A DNA stretch of 64,000 nt from Phallus indusiatus. Its lineage: Eukaryota > Basidiomycota > Agaricomycetes > Phallales > Phallaceae. This document shows, piece after piece, positions 1 to 10,444 of the stretch. The stretch lies in NCBI GenBank assembly GCA_027605045.1, contig JAQFWX010000033.1:124001-188000 (forward strand). Direction: 5' to 3'. The position numbers and the translations under genes were made by a program. Below the pieces are notes generated by a model. It made no database searches. It was not told the DNA's origin and was given only the letters and a program-made list of their open reading frames with translations. Position 1 is the first letter of the stretch, and each line of letters begins with the position of its first letter.

Positions 1-157
1 CGTTGGTAGTGGTTACGATTAAAAAATTTAAAAAGACTGCATTTCGTCGAACTCGATCCGATAGGCATATGGTAAGTACCATCGACAATAGCAAGACAAA
101 CGTTGCACAATCGAGAACAAGAATCGTAACTCGCCCTCCTACGCTCAGGCGAGACAT
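1..157 (-). CDS. Partial multi-span membrane protein, fourth member of the 44-49 kb family (first exon only)
   Basis: Reading the minus strand from an ATG at 155-157 gives a continuous frame to the window edge. It matches the first exon of the genes at 44082, 46145 and 48282: start MSRLS, then a GG-rich turn, a hydrophobic span ending ICLSD, and the FLNF block. No stop or frameshift is visible in the 52 codons seen. It lies in the duplicated arm, head to head with the dead NAC-beta fragment, just as the intact pair are head to head near 43.3-44.1 kb. Whether the rest of the gene is intact cannot be known from this window. Confidence 0.6.
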   Translation of the reverse strand, partial: MSRLSVGGRVTILVLDCATFVLLLSMVLTICLSDRVRRNAVFLNFLIVTTTN

Positions 158-934
158 CATAGTGGACCAGAAGGACAAGATTGCTAGCGGGAAACCTTAA
201 AAATATTGTCTTGCACGCTTGCACCGGGAGTAGAGTTTGATTCCGAACGCCTTCTCGACTGATAAATGAGATTTCTGAGAGCCAATGATATTGATGGGAG
301 CAAGAAAGGACCAGTTATAATGATAGAATCAATGGCGATCTGGTGATCGTTTTCGACAGGCTGGTCAGAAAGACAGATGTATATGTGATGTCGGAAAGTG
401 AGACACAGCCAGTCTTCACATGCCGCAAGGTAGTTGGTGCCGGAAGGAAGGTGGAATATTTCTCTATCAAAAACGGGCGGTGTGTGGCTGAATTTCTACG
501 ATCCGTATACAACACAATCAACGCAAGATGAAAACCATGTAACAGTTATTATTCTAAAAGTTATTTATTATAAATTGAAAATAAGCTGAGAATATTAAAT
601 TACCTTGAAGCTAAGGATTGCTGGGTGGCTAGTTGCAGTTTATAGCACAAGTTCATATACCCAAAAGACCACCAATACAAGGACAATCGTGTCAGAAAAA
701 TCTTCAATCCCCTAGAGTGGATCCTCTCAAACGAACAATGCCCGCAATTCAGCAGGAAAAGAGAGTAAGTGTCAGCGCATGGTGACTATACAGTTTAAAA
801 CAGTTATACAGCGATTCAAACTCCGCGCTTTCCTGGACGCTGACGACGATTTCGTACGAGACACCTTAAAAAAGATAATCAATCTTCGGACGAGCTAGCT
901 TCCAAAAAGTGTAAAAAAAAACTTTTGGTATACC

Positions 935-1116
935 ATGGACCCGGCTAAGCTCGCAAAATTACAGGCTCAAGCAGCCAGCCTCTAGATCGGTGCGTCTCTG
1001 TCCTCCATGAAATTTCTTGCGCGCGGGGGACCCTGAGGCCTGAGGTTTTGTTTCGTGACCTAACAATCTATGGGTGAAAAAAGAAACAGTTCGACGCAAG
1101 ATCGTCCGGAAAGCCA
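935..1116 (+). pseudogene. Truncated NAC-beta (BTF3-like) gene fragment
   Basis: The start [16 protein letters not shown] is identical to exon 1 of the intact gene at 42647-43311, but codon 17, CGG (Arg) in the intact gene, is TAG at 983-985. The intron region and about 45 bases of exon 2 follow, still recognisable (RRKIVRK block), and then homology ends at 1116. The copy therefore has an early stop, lacks the NAC domain and cannot make a nascent-chain-associated subunit. It is a passenger of the inverted duplication. Its upstream region is retained, so it may still be transcribed. Confidence 0.9.
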
Positions 1117-1696
1117 CGTCGCATGTCCACCATGTTGGTACTATGGAACCTATGTAAATTTTTTGGTTTTGTTTTGCTTGTGCTTAACGATATCTGGATA
1201 GGGTGAAAATATTGAAGACTAAAGAAGATGCAAGCGGCGAGGCCCGAGGCCGAGGACTTTGTTGTTGGAGTCTTAAGCTTGGACTTCCGCGGCGGCATTT
1301 TCCTCCTTTGTTGTCAACCAAACCAGACCAAGCCCACCAATCGGCGTACACTTCAGTTCCTCTCTTCCTTTGTCAAGATTGCCACTCAACATACCTTACC
1401 CGATTTTTGATGCGCTGCAAGAGAATTATGCGTTATCAGTCGCTCTTGCTAAATATATATGAGCCGTCCCTAGGCCTGATATTGTGGATGTGGCAAGCCT
1501 CCTTTGTTGGACAACGGTTTACAAAAATATAAACCTGAGTGCAGCAAAATTGTTCAACCATATTAACTTTGTCACGTCCACTACCATATAAAACACTGCC
1601 CTTTCCTTTTTCCAGTTGTCCAATAAACACCCGAATCTCATACTCCTCGCCACTTAAACACAACGCTTCTATCACACGTTTTACACCCAGGCTCGT
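1117..1696. other. No gene recognised
   Basis: This stretch lies between the duplication breakpoint and the next start codon. Only short open frames without recognisable features occur. A TATATAAA-like run just before 1590 (accatataaaac) could be promoter sequence for the gene starting at 1697. Confidence 0.4.
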
Positions 1697-2343
1697 ATGA
1701 TGTACAACGTCGGGAATTCAGCTATCTCAACTACTTCTCCAATCAAAGTCAATACAAGGGAAAGAAGCATCACTATGACGATACTGAGTTGGCCATTCGC
1801 ATGGTCCCAATATATCTTCGCGAAAGTGCTATTTAATCCAAGTCTTCCCGCGTCGTGGCAAGACGATCCGGCGTTCCAAGGAAGCATATTCAGGCATCCC
1901 CGTGTCATTGAGGTGCTGTTACGAATGTCACCCGAAGAAGTACGTCTTCCTGAAAATAGTTTCGTGTCTCGTTCTCAAAGCTAATAACGTCACCCAACTA
2001 CCCAGCGCCGCGCTTTCGAAACGGACATTCGCGCGCTCTACGCGTTTCTTGAGAAAGTAATAGCGTTTATGTATCGTTATTTTGAGTTGGAGGAACATCA
2101 TGTGAAGCAGATTCGCAAAGGAATTGAAGGGCCGGTCCGGCTGCAACTTGAGAACGTCAGTTAAAGATTCTTTTTTTTATAAAGTGTTTTTTTGACATGT
2201 CGTTCTTTTAGTCTCCCAAATCTAATGGGCAATCCTGGATAGGGGAAGTCTCCGAGACTGTAATGGGGTTAATGAGAAAGCGGTCACTGTACCTTTTCAT
2301 CGTTCCTATTGTACTCGTGCTGTACTTGAAGTTCTCCCCTTGA
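1697..2343 (+). CDS. Small tail-anchored protein of the (S/T)PE(E/Q) family
   Basis: Three exons (1697-1939, 2006-2155, 2212-2343) joined by phase-0 introns with GTACGT/CAG and GTCAGT/TAG borders give 174 residues. Exon 1 ends exactly after RMSPEE. The central part is a charged helical stretch (EKVIAFMYRYFELEEHH). The C-terminus is a hydrophobic segment of about 17 residues (YLFIVPIVLVLYLKF) followed by only two residues, which suggests a tail-anchored membrane protein. The motif at the first splice junction is shared with the genes at 6908-7653 and 8461-9095, and the following exon begins with R/V-x-A/A-F in each. I do not recognise a named family. Splice models are inferred but frame-consistent through all three exons. 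Confidence 0.65.
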
Positions 2344-3335
2344 TACACTACAACGCAAGTTTTTCTTTAAATAAATACTTCGTAAACGATAAACGTTGTA
2401 GAAGCTCGTTATCTTTTTTTTTCTGGAATGAACAAACCAATCTGAGTAGTGCCTCGTGAGATTGGCTCAAGGTGGAAGAGACAGGAGAACGAAGGATCCG
2501 GAAATGTTGTTTGAAACGCTCCCCTGCACGATCTACACGCATTTATACATTTATATATACCTCTAAACAAATCACTACTATAATTAATGTTCGTACACGC
2601 AATGTACATAGTAAGTCTACAAATGCAAAGCAACAGCCGTCAAAGTTTCTTTCTTTGTCTGTCTTCGCCGATTATTATACTGTTTCTTCCTGAATCGCCT
2701 CGAACAGTTTCCTTTCAATCATGATGTCGGCTTCCAATTTCTTTAATTAGCTTGTTCGTCAGTTTCAAGTTGTTACGTCATTTTCGCACCCCAATGAATT
2801 TCTCGTTGCCGATATGATCATTTATCGTCTTGTTTGTGCATCACCAATGCGAAACGACGCATATACTCGCGTTCATAATGGCACGAATTCTAAATTTGTC
2901 AGACACGGGAACACAACAGGATCTCGGGTCCGGATGGCGACAGCGATTTGAGTCAGTCCAACCACTGCTTCTTTAATTTGAAAGAAGAGATTATCGTATT
3001 TCACATTATGAATTTGAATACGCCGCACACGTCGTGACTTATCCACTATAGAGAGAGAGAAAGTTCTAAATCAACCGAATTAAAACATATCTATTCTGGC
3101 CCTTAATTTGAATTTGAAAAAATTACTCAAGCACTTCTTCTGTCGAGTTCGGAAGATATGCAAGTATGATTCGGAGAACTTATACTATATTAGGCAAGGC
3201 CCAAGTGAAGGCAGAAGAGCTCTCGTCATGCGGCATGTGAAAAACGGCTCTCTTCACAGAGAAATTGCAAATTACATGTTGAGATTTTAATCAGCACGCC
3301 TCTGTATGAAGGGGTCTTTCCGGCTGTAATTCAGA
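2344..3335. other. Intergenic, no gene recognised
   Basis: A single open frame of about 60 codons at 3108-3290 has no homologous feature I recognise and sits just upstream of the SDR promoter. A short GA-repeat lies near 3050-3062. Confidence 0.4.
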
Positions 3336-3344
3336 TATAAAAAG
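3336..3344 (+). promoter_or_regulatory. TATA box of the SDR gene
   Basis: TATAAAAAG lies 40-48 bases before the start codon at 3384, a plausible spacing for a basidiomycete core promoter with a short 5' leader. Confidence 0.5.
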
Positions 3345-3383
3345 GGTCCGATTCTGACTGTCATTTCCTTGAAGAACATTAAC

Positions 3384-4550
3384 ATGTCTACTAGCACATC
3401 TACGAAGCAATTAGTGTGGCTGATCACTGGAACATCGTACGCCTTATCCTCTATCATATAACCTCTCCTCTGATATGTATCCCATATAGCACGGGTATAG
3501 GTCGAGAACTCACGTTAGCTGCTTTACAGCGAGGCGAAAAAGTTATCGCGACAGCTCGGAGCATCTCCAAAATCAATGATTTAAAAGAAGCGGGTGCTGA
3601 GATTTTGCAGCTGGATGTTACGGATCCGTTAGACAAGTTGCATGGTATTGCGAAAGAGGCTGTTCAGATTTATGGTCGTGTTGATGTGTTGGTTAATAAT
3701 GCCGCTTATATACAAGTTGGTGCGTTAGAGGAGTGCACGTAAGACGCATTTGTTTCCTTTTTTTGACCTTCTTTGAGTACTGTCATTTATGGTTCATAGC
3801 CCTGAAGAAACATTTCAGCAATACAAGTATGAGATATTCTTTTCAAACTTACTACAGTGCTGATGTGTACGAATTTGAATCAGCACGAATATATTCGGAG
3901 CGCTGAACACTACTCGTGCAATCCTGCCCTACATGAGAGCTCAAAAATCGGGAACAGTTATATGGATAGGTTCGCTAGGTGGATGGCGCGGATCCGCAAA
4001 CGGCGGGCTTTACGCCAGTACAAAGTTCGCGACACGAGGTATGTGGGGCCTTGTACTGTATATCCGATTAAACGAGTCAGTCATGGGATGCTTCGTTCAG
4101 CTTTATCCGAATCATTGCATTATGAAATCGAACCGTTGGGCTTGAGAAGTATATGTTTTGAGCCTGGATATTTCAGAACGGCGTTTCTTCAGGATGGCCA
4201 TCGTGCGGCGTATAACCCGCGCATTTCGGATTACAATGAAATAACAAAGAGACAGCACGACGCTCTTGAAGGTATGTATTCTTTTTTCTTTCGTCGCGTT
4301 CGACGTTCTGACGCAGTGGATGTCAACAGCTTATAATGGGCGACAACCGGGTGATCCTAAGAAGCTTGTTCAGGTAGTTCTGGATGTCGTGCGTCAAGAA
4401 GGGGTTGCACAAGGACGAGAAATACCTTTGGCTCTTCCACTTGGAAGCGACTGCTTGAAGGCCATTAATCTCACTATAGATAGGACTTCGAAGGTTCTGA
4501 ATGAATGGGAGGACGTGATCAATGGCACTGATTTTCCTATCGGAATCTGA
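3384..4550 (+). CDS. Short-chain dehydrogenase/reductase (classical SDR)
   Basis: Six exons (3384-3436, 3490-3738, 3800-3826, 3884-4038, 4101-4271, 4330-4550) encode 291 residues, the normal length for a classical SDR. The NAD(P)-binding glycine motif TGTSTGIG is at residues 15-22, the structural NNAA motif follows DVLV, and the catalytic set is Ser140, Tyr153 and Lys157 (YASTK). The C-terminal half (LGLRSICFEPG) matches fungal SDRs of the short-chain oxidoreductase type. The substrate is unknown, and the enzyme is presumably cytosolic because no signal or membrane segment is seen. A 27-base exon 3 is supported by exact phase on both sides. A decayed paralogue lies at 30003-31048. Sure of the family, not of the reaction. 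Confidence 0.88.
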
Positions 4551-5134
4551 CGTTTTGTATTGATAGAAGAAGAGATGATGACAAATCAGGGCAAAGCGCC
4601 TTGACTGTATATAGAAATTCAAACTCCGTGATGTGCCCGAAAATAACACGACTTGGGAAAAAAATGAGCGAGAACAGTGTTGAGAGAAGACTCAGAAGTT
4701 ATAAACTTCCCATGTCATTCATGCTATAGGTTTGTTATCCATTTCCTTTTATTTGGTGTTGATTGTATAGCTCAGATCTTATTCTTGTTGCTGCTGCTGC
4801 GCAGTTGAGAGTTAATTTCTATCTCACCCTGTTTTCTCTCTCTCTGGTTCCCCAGTATTGTACGTTCACCCTTTGTGGTCGGAATATATTCAAGAAGGTA
4901 TGCTACATGCCTAGGTTTTTCTTATTGTATTCCAATTCAATAGTATGAGAAGACACTACTTTCTGATTCGCTTTCCGACACCGGACCCGGATCTCCACTG
5001 CTGCCCGTGCGCGTGAGCATAGCCGAACCTTCTGTAGCAACCTCCACGTCGATAACGAACTGCACAATCTACAGGAAACAGTAACGAAATACCCCCGGTA
5101 GTCTACGAGCCGTTGATAACGACAATAACGACAA
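4551..5134. other. Intergenic, no gene recognised
   Basis: Between the SDR stop and the next start. One short open frame (4763-4948) begins with a TTG-rich stretch and has no recognisable features. The last 150 bases probably hold the promoter and leader of the gene at 5135. Confidence 0.35.
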
Positions 5135-6295
5135 ATGATAGATGAAGGGCAGGTGGAAATTGACTGGGATGATATGCAGCTGATGCTAGATGACCTCGAC
5201 GTTTACCACATAGACGACGACGAAGATGGAGGTGCACTTTCGTACTCACACGATGGCACCTATCCGCCGTCTTTACTCCTCCAACAACATCATCCCGACT
5301 CTCACTTCCACGCCTCTCAACTACCGCCAGACCCGAACCCGAATTTGAATTTGAACGCTTTAACACCAACACGTACGCACACAGAACCAACAAAAGTCAC
5401 CCCGCGAGGCCTCCAAACGGTCAACCCATCCGGCCAACCACAAAGCGTCGCACCGCCTTTACTCCCCGCGTTCCTTATAACCGGGCTTCTCCTCGGTGCA
5501 ATCCTGTTTATAATTATATGGAGGCACTTTGTGGAGCGTAGGAGGAGTACTTTGAGAAGTTTCACTGGTGCGGAGGATGAGGATGTTTTCGGTGGTGGTG
5601 GAGAGGGAGGAGACGGGACAAGAGAGAAGCCGAGGATGTGGGAGGCTTTTACGACGGTTGGTGTATCGGAAGGAGTGTCTGATTCGGGGGTTAAAGAAAA
5701 GTGGGAGGGGTGGGAGAGCGTTATGGTATGTCTATGTTGTCCTTTTCGCTTTCACACACCTAATCTTTTTCTTTTTTTGTTTTTGAAACAGCCTCTTTCA
5801 GCTACACCATTCTTCGGTCCTCCCAAAAAACAACAACCGCGGTATCTCATGCCTTCAGATCGTCCTACAACGTTTATGACACGAATGTTTGGAGGCGGAA
5901 TGGAAGGATACCGGTTCAATTCTCGTGGTCGTATACCTGCTAGCACGATGAGCGCAAGCACGGGTATCGGGATGGGTTTTACAGGTGGATCAGCCGGAGG
6001 TCCATTAATGTCCAGCATCGCGTATACAAATCGACAAGGGCCAATGTTGAGTGCTAGTCATAGCGGCACTGCGAATACGAACGTTGAATCGGGAAAAGCT
6101 GCACACCTCAACGAGGAAAGCGAAAACAGAATCGAGAAGGTTCTTCTCTCGTTTGTTGTCTCTATGCCCGTCGAGCGTAATAATCGCGATTCTGAAATGA
6201 GAAAGAGAAAATCTAAGGATGATGTTGATGTCAGTGTACAGTCAGACGAACTTCCGGAGCTTTGTTTGGGTAGTTTGATGATCCCGTATGGCTAA
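5135..6295 (+). CDS. Single-span membrane protein, function unknown
   Basis: Two exons (5135-5725 and 5792-6295) separated by a 66-base GTATGT...CAG intron give 364 residues. The intron is in frame, so reading through it would add 22 mostly hydrophobic residues rather than a stop. The N-terminus is very acidic (residues 1-32), then Pro/His/Asn rich. One clear transmembrane span is at about 109-129 (LLPAFLITGLLLGAILFIII) followed by a basic stop-transfer (RHFVERRR). The C-terminal half is Gly/Ser rich and polar. There is no signal peptide. I recognise no catalytic domain; it resembles fungus-specific single-pass proteins of unknown function. Confidence 0.6.
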   Translation: MIDEGQVEIDWDDMQLMLDDLDVYHIDDDEDGGALSYSHDGTYPPSLLLQQHHPDSHFHASQLPPDPNPNLNLNALTPTRTHTEPTKVTPRGLQTVNPSGQPQSVAPPLLPAFLITGLLLGAILFIIIWRHFVERRRSTLRSFTGAEDEDVFGGGGEGGDGTREKPRMWEAFTTVGVSEGVSDSGVKEKWEGWESVMVCLCCPFRFHTPNLFLFLFLKQPLSATPFFGPPKKQQPRYLMPSDRPTTFMTRMFGGGMEGYRFNSRGRIPASTMSASTGIGMGFTGGSAGGPLMSSIAYTNRQGPMLSASHSGTANTNVESGKAAHLNEESENRIEKVLLSFVVSMPVERNNRDSEMRKRKSKDDVDVSVQSDELPELCLGSLMIPYG

Positions 6296-6907
6296 TCGTT
6301 TTGTGGAGTCTTTGTTTATTTTTATTTTCTTGGGGCACGTGTATTGTATGTATGTAGGTGTAATTTTAAGAGAATTGTTGAGAAGTTGAGAAGTATTGTA
6401 TTAGTGTGTAAATGAATGCGTGAGTTCGGTGATTAGCCGATGGAATGAGCCTACGTATAAGTCTCCCTCTAATGTGCGGCCGAAAGGTCCAGTTCTTGAT
6501 GATCACTTATTTTTCAAAGAGTAACAAGCAACAACAAACAAATTATTTCGTAGAAAAAAAAACCATGAAAGGTTTTCCCGTTTATCCCGCTAGCGCTGCG
6601 GAACAAGACCAACCTAGACTCCGTCGAGGTCCAAGGTGTACCATTTGATAGTAAGGAACGATGTCAGTTGTATTTTTTTTTCAATGAAACAGGTAATAAC
6701 TCAATGATTTTTGAAACGAAATATTTTCATTGACGATTGTATATGTATAAAACTTCAAGTTGAGCAGCGAGATGAGGTAGAATTAAATGTCTTCAATCAA
6801 CTTTCCGAGTCCGTTCCATCCTTGCGAATTTTTTTTCGAATTTAGCAGAGTTAATAAATGCCAGCGATCAGACAATGTACTTGGCGGTGAAAATAGATGA
6901 TGAAAAG
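6296..6907. other. Convergent intergenic region, no gene recognised
   Basis: 3' ends of the flanking plus- and minus-strand genes face each other here. A short open frame (6445-6648) shows no recognisable feature. AT-rich stretches with AATAAA-like motifs (for example near 6850) could be polyadenylation signals. Confidence 0.35.
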
Positions 6908-7653
6908 CTAGTCGGAAGAAGTGACGGTCAGCTCCTTTGGCATTTCCGATTCAACGTCGACATCATCCCCGATCCAACTTGAACCGTCAGGAAAGAGCTC
7001 CAAGTCCGCGTCTGGTATGTCAAACGTCAAAATATTTGTAAAGCGGTAAGTATATGAAAAATTACGTTACCATCTTCTACTTTGCTTGAGTCTTCGTAGT
7101 GCTCGGGCTCGTTTTGGGTATTATAACCTAAAGCCTGAAAGATACTACCAGATAATTATCAAACGGTTTCAGCATGTTTGCATTATCAGGACATACCTCA
7201 GCCTTCTCATCTATTACGGCCAGTGTGGCTTTTGACCCTTCCAGAATTCTCTTCATCAGCACGTCGTTGGGATCCCAGGATTTTTCAATGGCTTCGACAA
7301 GATATCTGAACTTTTGGGCAGTGGCATAAATCTCCTTATTAAGAGCTTGAACCTATTTTTTTTGATGGCGACGTCGGTAATTAGGAAGACAGGAGATAAT
7401 AAGCAAAGAGGAACGGATTTGACGGACCTGTTCGGGTGACATTTTGCGTAGTCTTTTGCGCATAGTTTTCCTAGACACAATAAGACCAAAAGCCTAATTA
7501 AAAGTATTAATATTAAATATGACGGTTACGGCAGAGATGGTTTTCAAACATTACCTTGAGTGTTCTGCGCGCCCATATCTCGGGCTGACCAGAGGATGTC
7601 AAAAATGATTGGAGAAGTGCTCTGTCTGCTGCTAAAAGATCTTCGAGAGGCAT
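6908..7653 (-). CDS. Small acidic protein of the (S/T)PE(E/Q) family
   Basis: Five exons on the minus strand (7555-7653, 7428-7493, 7197-7352, 7071-7134, 6908-7011) encode 162 residues. It starts MPLEDLLAADRALL. Exon 2 is strongly basic (RKTMRKRLRKMSPEQ) and ends exactly at the family motif, in phase 0. Exon 3 forms a helical, possibly coiled segment (VQALNKEIYATAQKF). The last two exons are acidic (DDADLELFPD...). The neighbour at 8461-9095 has the same orientation and a similar downstream architecture (helical exon, short polar exon ending in a G-split codon, final acidic/charged exon), suggesting an old local duplication. No named domain recognised and no membrane span. Confidence 0.65.
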
Positions 7654-8460
7654 TGGCACTCCAGTTTGGGTGAAAATTAAAAATGTTGCTGGTTTGAAGT
7701 CGTCTTTTTAAATGATGTTTCCAAAGTGTGGACCTGTGTCTGCATGTCATATTGTCGTTCATGGCCCATAGTCCATCTCACCCAAATGTGGACATTCCAT
7801 CCAAGATTTGAAAGGTTCCGTGAGGAGTCTAGTCCACGGCGCGTTGTCCGGGATTTGGACTAGATGGCTTTGGACTAATAATACCCATGATGGCAACGAG
7901 TAAAAGTCTTTCAGTATTCGGTGCCGGCGATATTGATGTTGCGTCATAAGGATGATGAATGATTATTGTAGTCCAAAAATCCCATATTCGTGACCGAAAA
8001 AACGATCTGCGCGGAGCAGATTGGAGTTGCAAATAAAGCGGCAAGCCTCGGCTCAAAAGATTTAGGCGCTTGCGCCTATATTGCCTCCCGTCAAGCGAAG
8101 TGGAATTATCCGAAAAAAGAGGAGAGGTTGAGAACAAAGGCGAGTACGGTGTGAGTAGTCCGCACGTACATGGAAGGAGCAGTTGGGACTACAATAACGC
8201 TCGCAATTTGGGAGGGCTAACATTTCTAAAACCCGCAGGCTTTTAAAATTCACGTTATCCGATAAGTAGTTCATGTCGATGCGCCGTTATTAGATTAAGA
8301 TTAAGACAAATATTCACGCGGTGATGTGGCTAAACAGGCAGCTTATCAAGGAGCCCGGAGAGATAATAATAGAATACAAATCCTTTGTTTTCTTTGTTCT
8401 GGAGTAATATAAGATATCGTGGTAGAATTCGATACAGGTTATCTATAACTCTCTCAACAT
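7654..8460. other. Promoter-side spacer between two minus-strand paralogues
   Basis: No frame with coding character was found. The sequence includes GGACATTCC/GTGGACA-type words (7780-7800) that recur upstream of the next gene (9260-9290), perhaps a shared regulatory or repeat remnant. Confidence 0.3.
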
Positions 8461-9095
8461 CTAATCTTGCCCTTCACGTCGCCTTGGTTCATACTGAGCA
8501 AGAAGATCAGATATCTCTTGCATCGCTTCCTTTGCGACGATCTCAAAAGACTCTACTGCCAGCTCAAAATCTGGTCGAGAAATGTTAACAGTTCGTAATA
8601 CGCATTAATCTTGAAGAAACACGATTACCATCTTTTGCTCTTCCAGGATTGGGGTGGGCTTGCTCAGCGGGATTGACGGGGTGCTAAACGATATCAAGTA
8701 GGTAACGAGAATAAACGGGCAAGAGCATTAGAGACGTACCTCAGCCCTATCGTCTCGTGGTAGCGATGGTGGCACAGTTGAATGCGCGTCTGGAGTTTGC
8801 CATATGGGATTGATTGTTTGGCAAAACCGCTCAACGTCGTCAAAAATATCCCGCAAACCTTCCGAGACCGTGTTAATCTGTTTAATCAAAGCTTGACGCT
8901 GTTTTCAAGCCTCGGTTAATGAGTTGGCATGAGATAGGGAAGGGTTAGACTTACTTCCTCCGTTGGCAGCTCCCTGAGATTCTTCATAAAAGGTGACTCC
9001 TTATCAAGAACTAAAAGATGGGATTCATCCAGTTGTGTAAAAGAGGATTCGGAGGATGATGACTGACAGGATGATGGAAGATCAGGTTTCGACAT
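8461..9095 (-). CDS. Small charged protein of the (S/T)PE(E/Q) family
   Basis: Four minus-strand exons (8955-9095, 8740-8898, 8629-8683, 8461-8570) encode 154 residues. The Ser-rich N-terminus (SSSSESS) leads to a motif LRELPTEE that ends exon 1 in phase 0. Exon 2 begins RQALIKQINTVSEGL, matching VQALNKEIY at the same place in the gene at 6908-7653 and RRAFETDIRAL in the gene at 1697-2343. The C-terminal exon is helical and charged, ending PRRREGQD. I chose the ATG at 9095 because the sequence upstream is interrupted and TATA-poor; an in-frame ATG further up would add about 39 residues. Function unknown. Confidence 0.62.
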
Positions 9096-9545
9096 TATTG
9101 TAGTGAGATAATGTTGTTCAACTTGAATTGGGAAGAGGTGGGCTTGATGCAGATGGTGTGTGGGTAACTCGAAACGGCCTTTTATATGATCTTTCATTGC
9201 ATGTGCCATGGACATCTCGCATGAAATGTATTAACGGACGGCATTGTCCATAACCATGTTACCAAATGTGGACATTTGGACATTTCGTTTCTAATTGTAG
9301 AACTATCTGTTGTCCAAAGTAATATCCACGAAAAATAGTCCAGTAACAATGTAACAATGAATGTCATCCAAAACTGGACATGAAAGAATTTCTTGACCGA
9401 CCATGGCGTAAAACAGGCGTTCGGCTCCGTAATCCTATCGCACCTGGCTAAATTTTAGAAATAGACTAAGATTGCGAAGTACTTACCTTCGTGAAGCAAA
9501 GATCAGTGAGACAAGTTCAACGTTACCTGAAGGTTTTGTCACTAA
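9096..9545. other. Spacer between small gene and transposon
   Basis: No coding feature recognised. It contains several GGACA(T/A) words (9260-9330), partly repeated from 7780-7800. Confidence 0.3.
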
Positions 9546-9554
9546 TTGTGACCC
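9546..9554. repeat. Target-site duplication, left copy (TTGTGACCC)
   Basis: The 9-mer TTGTGACCC lies directly before the transposon end GGGCCATGAG and is repeated exactly at 17665-17673 directly after the other end. Nine bases is the diagnostic length for Mutator-like elements. Confidence 0.9.
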
Positions 9555-9630
9555 GGGCCATGAGAATTTGACGCGCGAGCCCACCGCGCTGCCGCGACAT
9601 TGGCGCGAAGTGAGAAAAACTTACTGTATG
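9555..9630 (+). repeat. MULE left terminal inverted repeat
   Basis: Pairs with the reverse complement of 17589-17664. The first 15 bases match at 13 positions. The later part is GC-rich and shares the CCGCGCT-CCGCGAC core. Confidence 0.8.
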
Positions 9631-9803
9631 ATACGAACTTGCACTGCAGAGTTTAAGAGAATATTGAATATAAGTAGAAAATAGATTCACAATGATTGTA
9701 GAACTTATTTCTAAGGGTGAAAGCAGCATTTTAAGCAAAAAATACCATGTTTAAGCAGGCGCGGTAAGGATACCTCGTATGGCAACTCGGCACGGTAAAG
9801 TTT

Positions 9804-9895
9804 CTTGACTTAGCAATTCGCGCGGTAAAGGCGCGCCAAAGATTATTTAAGGAATCTTTGGCGTGCCTTTACCGCGCGAATTGCTAAGTCAGGAA
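9804..9895. repeat. Subterminal palindrome of the MULE
   Basis: Arms 9804-9844 and 9853-9895 are nearly perfect reverse complements (GACTTAGCAATTCGCGCGG and its complement) around an 8-base AT-rich loop. Further copies of TTACCGCGC and GCTAAGTCAGGAAGCTT follow to about 9960. Such subterminal arrays are typical transposase-binding sites, but that is inference. Confidence 0.75.
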
Positions 9896-10444
9896 GCTTT
9901 GGCGCGCCTTTACCGCGCCTTTAGCGCGCAAATTGCTAAGTCAGGAAGCTTTACCGCGCTAAGTTCCCATATGAGGAATCTTTATCGCGCCATTAGATAA
10001 GCATTGTTCAAACTTTCGCCTTGCTATTGGACAATCATTTAACGGATATTTGATATATTTATTAATATCTAAAATGGTTTGGGATATATCATTATTCTTA
10101 TATTAAATCCTTATAATTAAATTTTGATATTCAGGATTGGTTTAAATATTTATATCATCAGTCGGCTGCTCTTCTCGCCAATCATTATACTTCTGCTGGA
10201 AACTGCAGAGAAAAGAGTTAATGAGTTCCAACTAATTAATGATTTATAATAGCTTATCATTTTTTAGTTGCTGGAAAATATCAAGAGGACTCACATCCCC
10301 TAGGAATGTTACCTGGATATAATCACAAAGGTTATTATCATATAAAAAAAATATATCTCTACTTATATTATCTACATAATAGGCGAACCATTTGGCTATT
10401 TTGTACATCCAGATCACTCTCGTATAATCTTTTATTTTATCTTT

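Larger units (their letters stand above)
1..1116. repeat. Left arm of an inverted segmental duplication (partner at 43129-44238)
   Basis: The reverse complement of this stretch aligns almost end to end with 43129-44238. Position 1 pairs with about 44238 and position 1116 with about 43129, with scattered substitutions and small indels. It contains the start of a membrane-protein gene (minus strand), the shared upstream region and the first exon, first intron and start of exon 2 of the NAC-beta gene (plus strand). Similarity stops abruptly inside NAC-beta exon 2. On the other side it still continues at the window edge, so the true duplication is longer than what is visible. The right-hand locus is the intact source. 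Confidence 0.9.
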
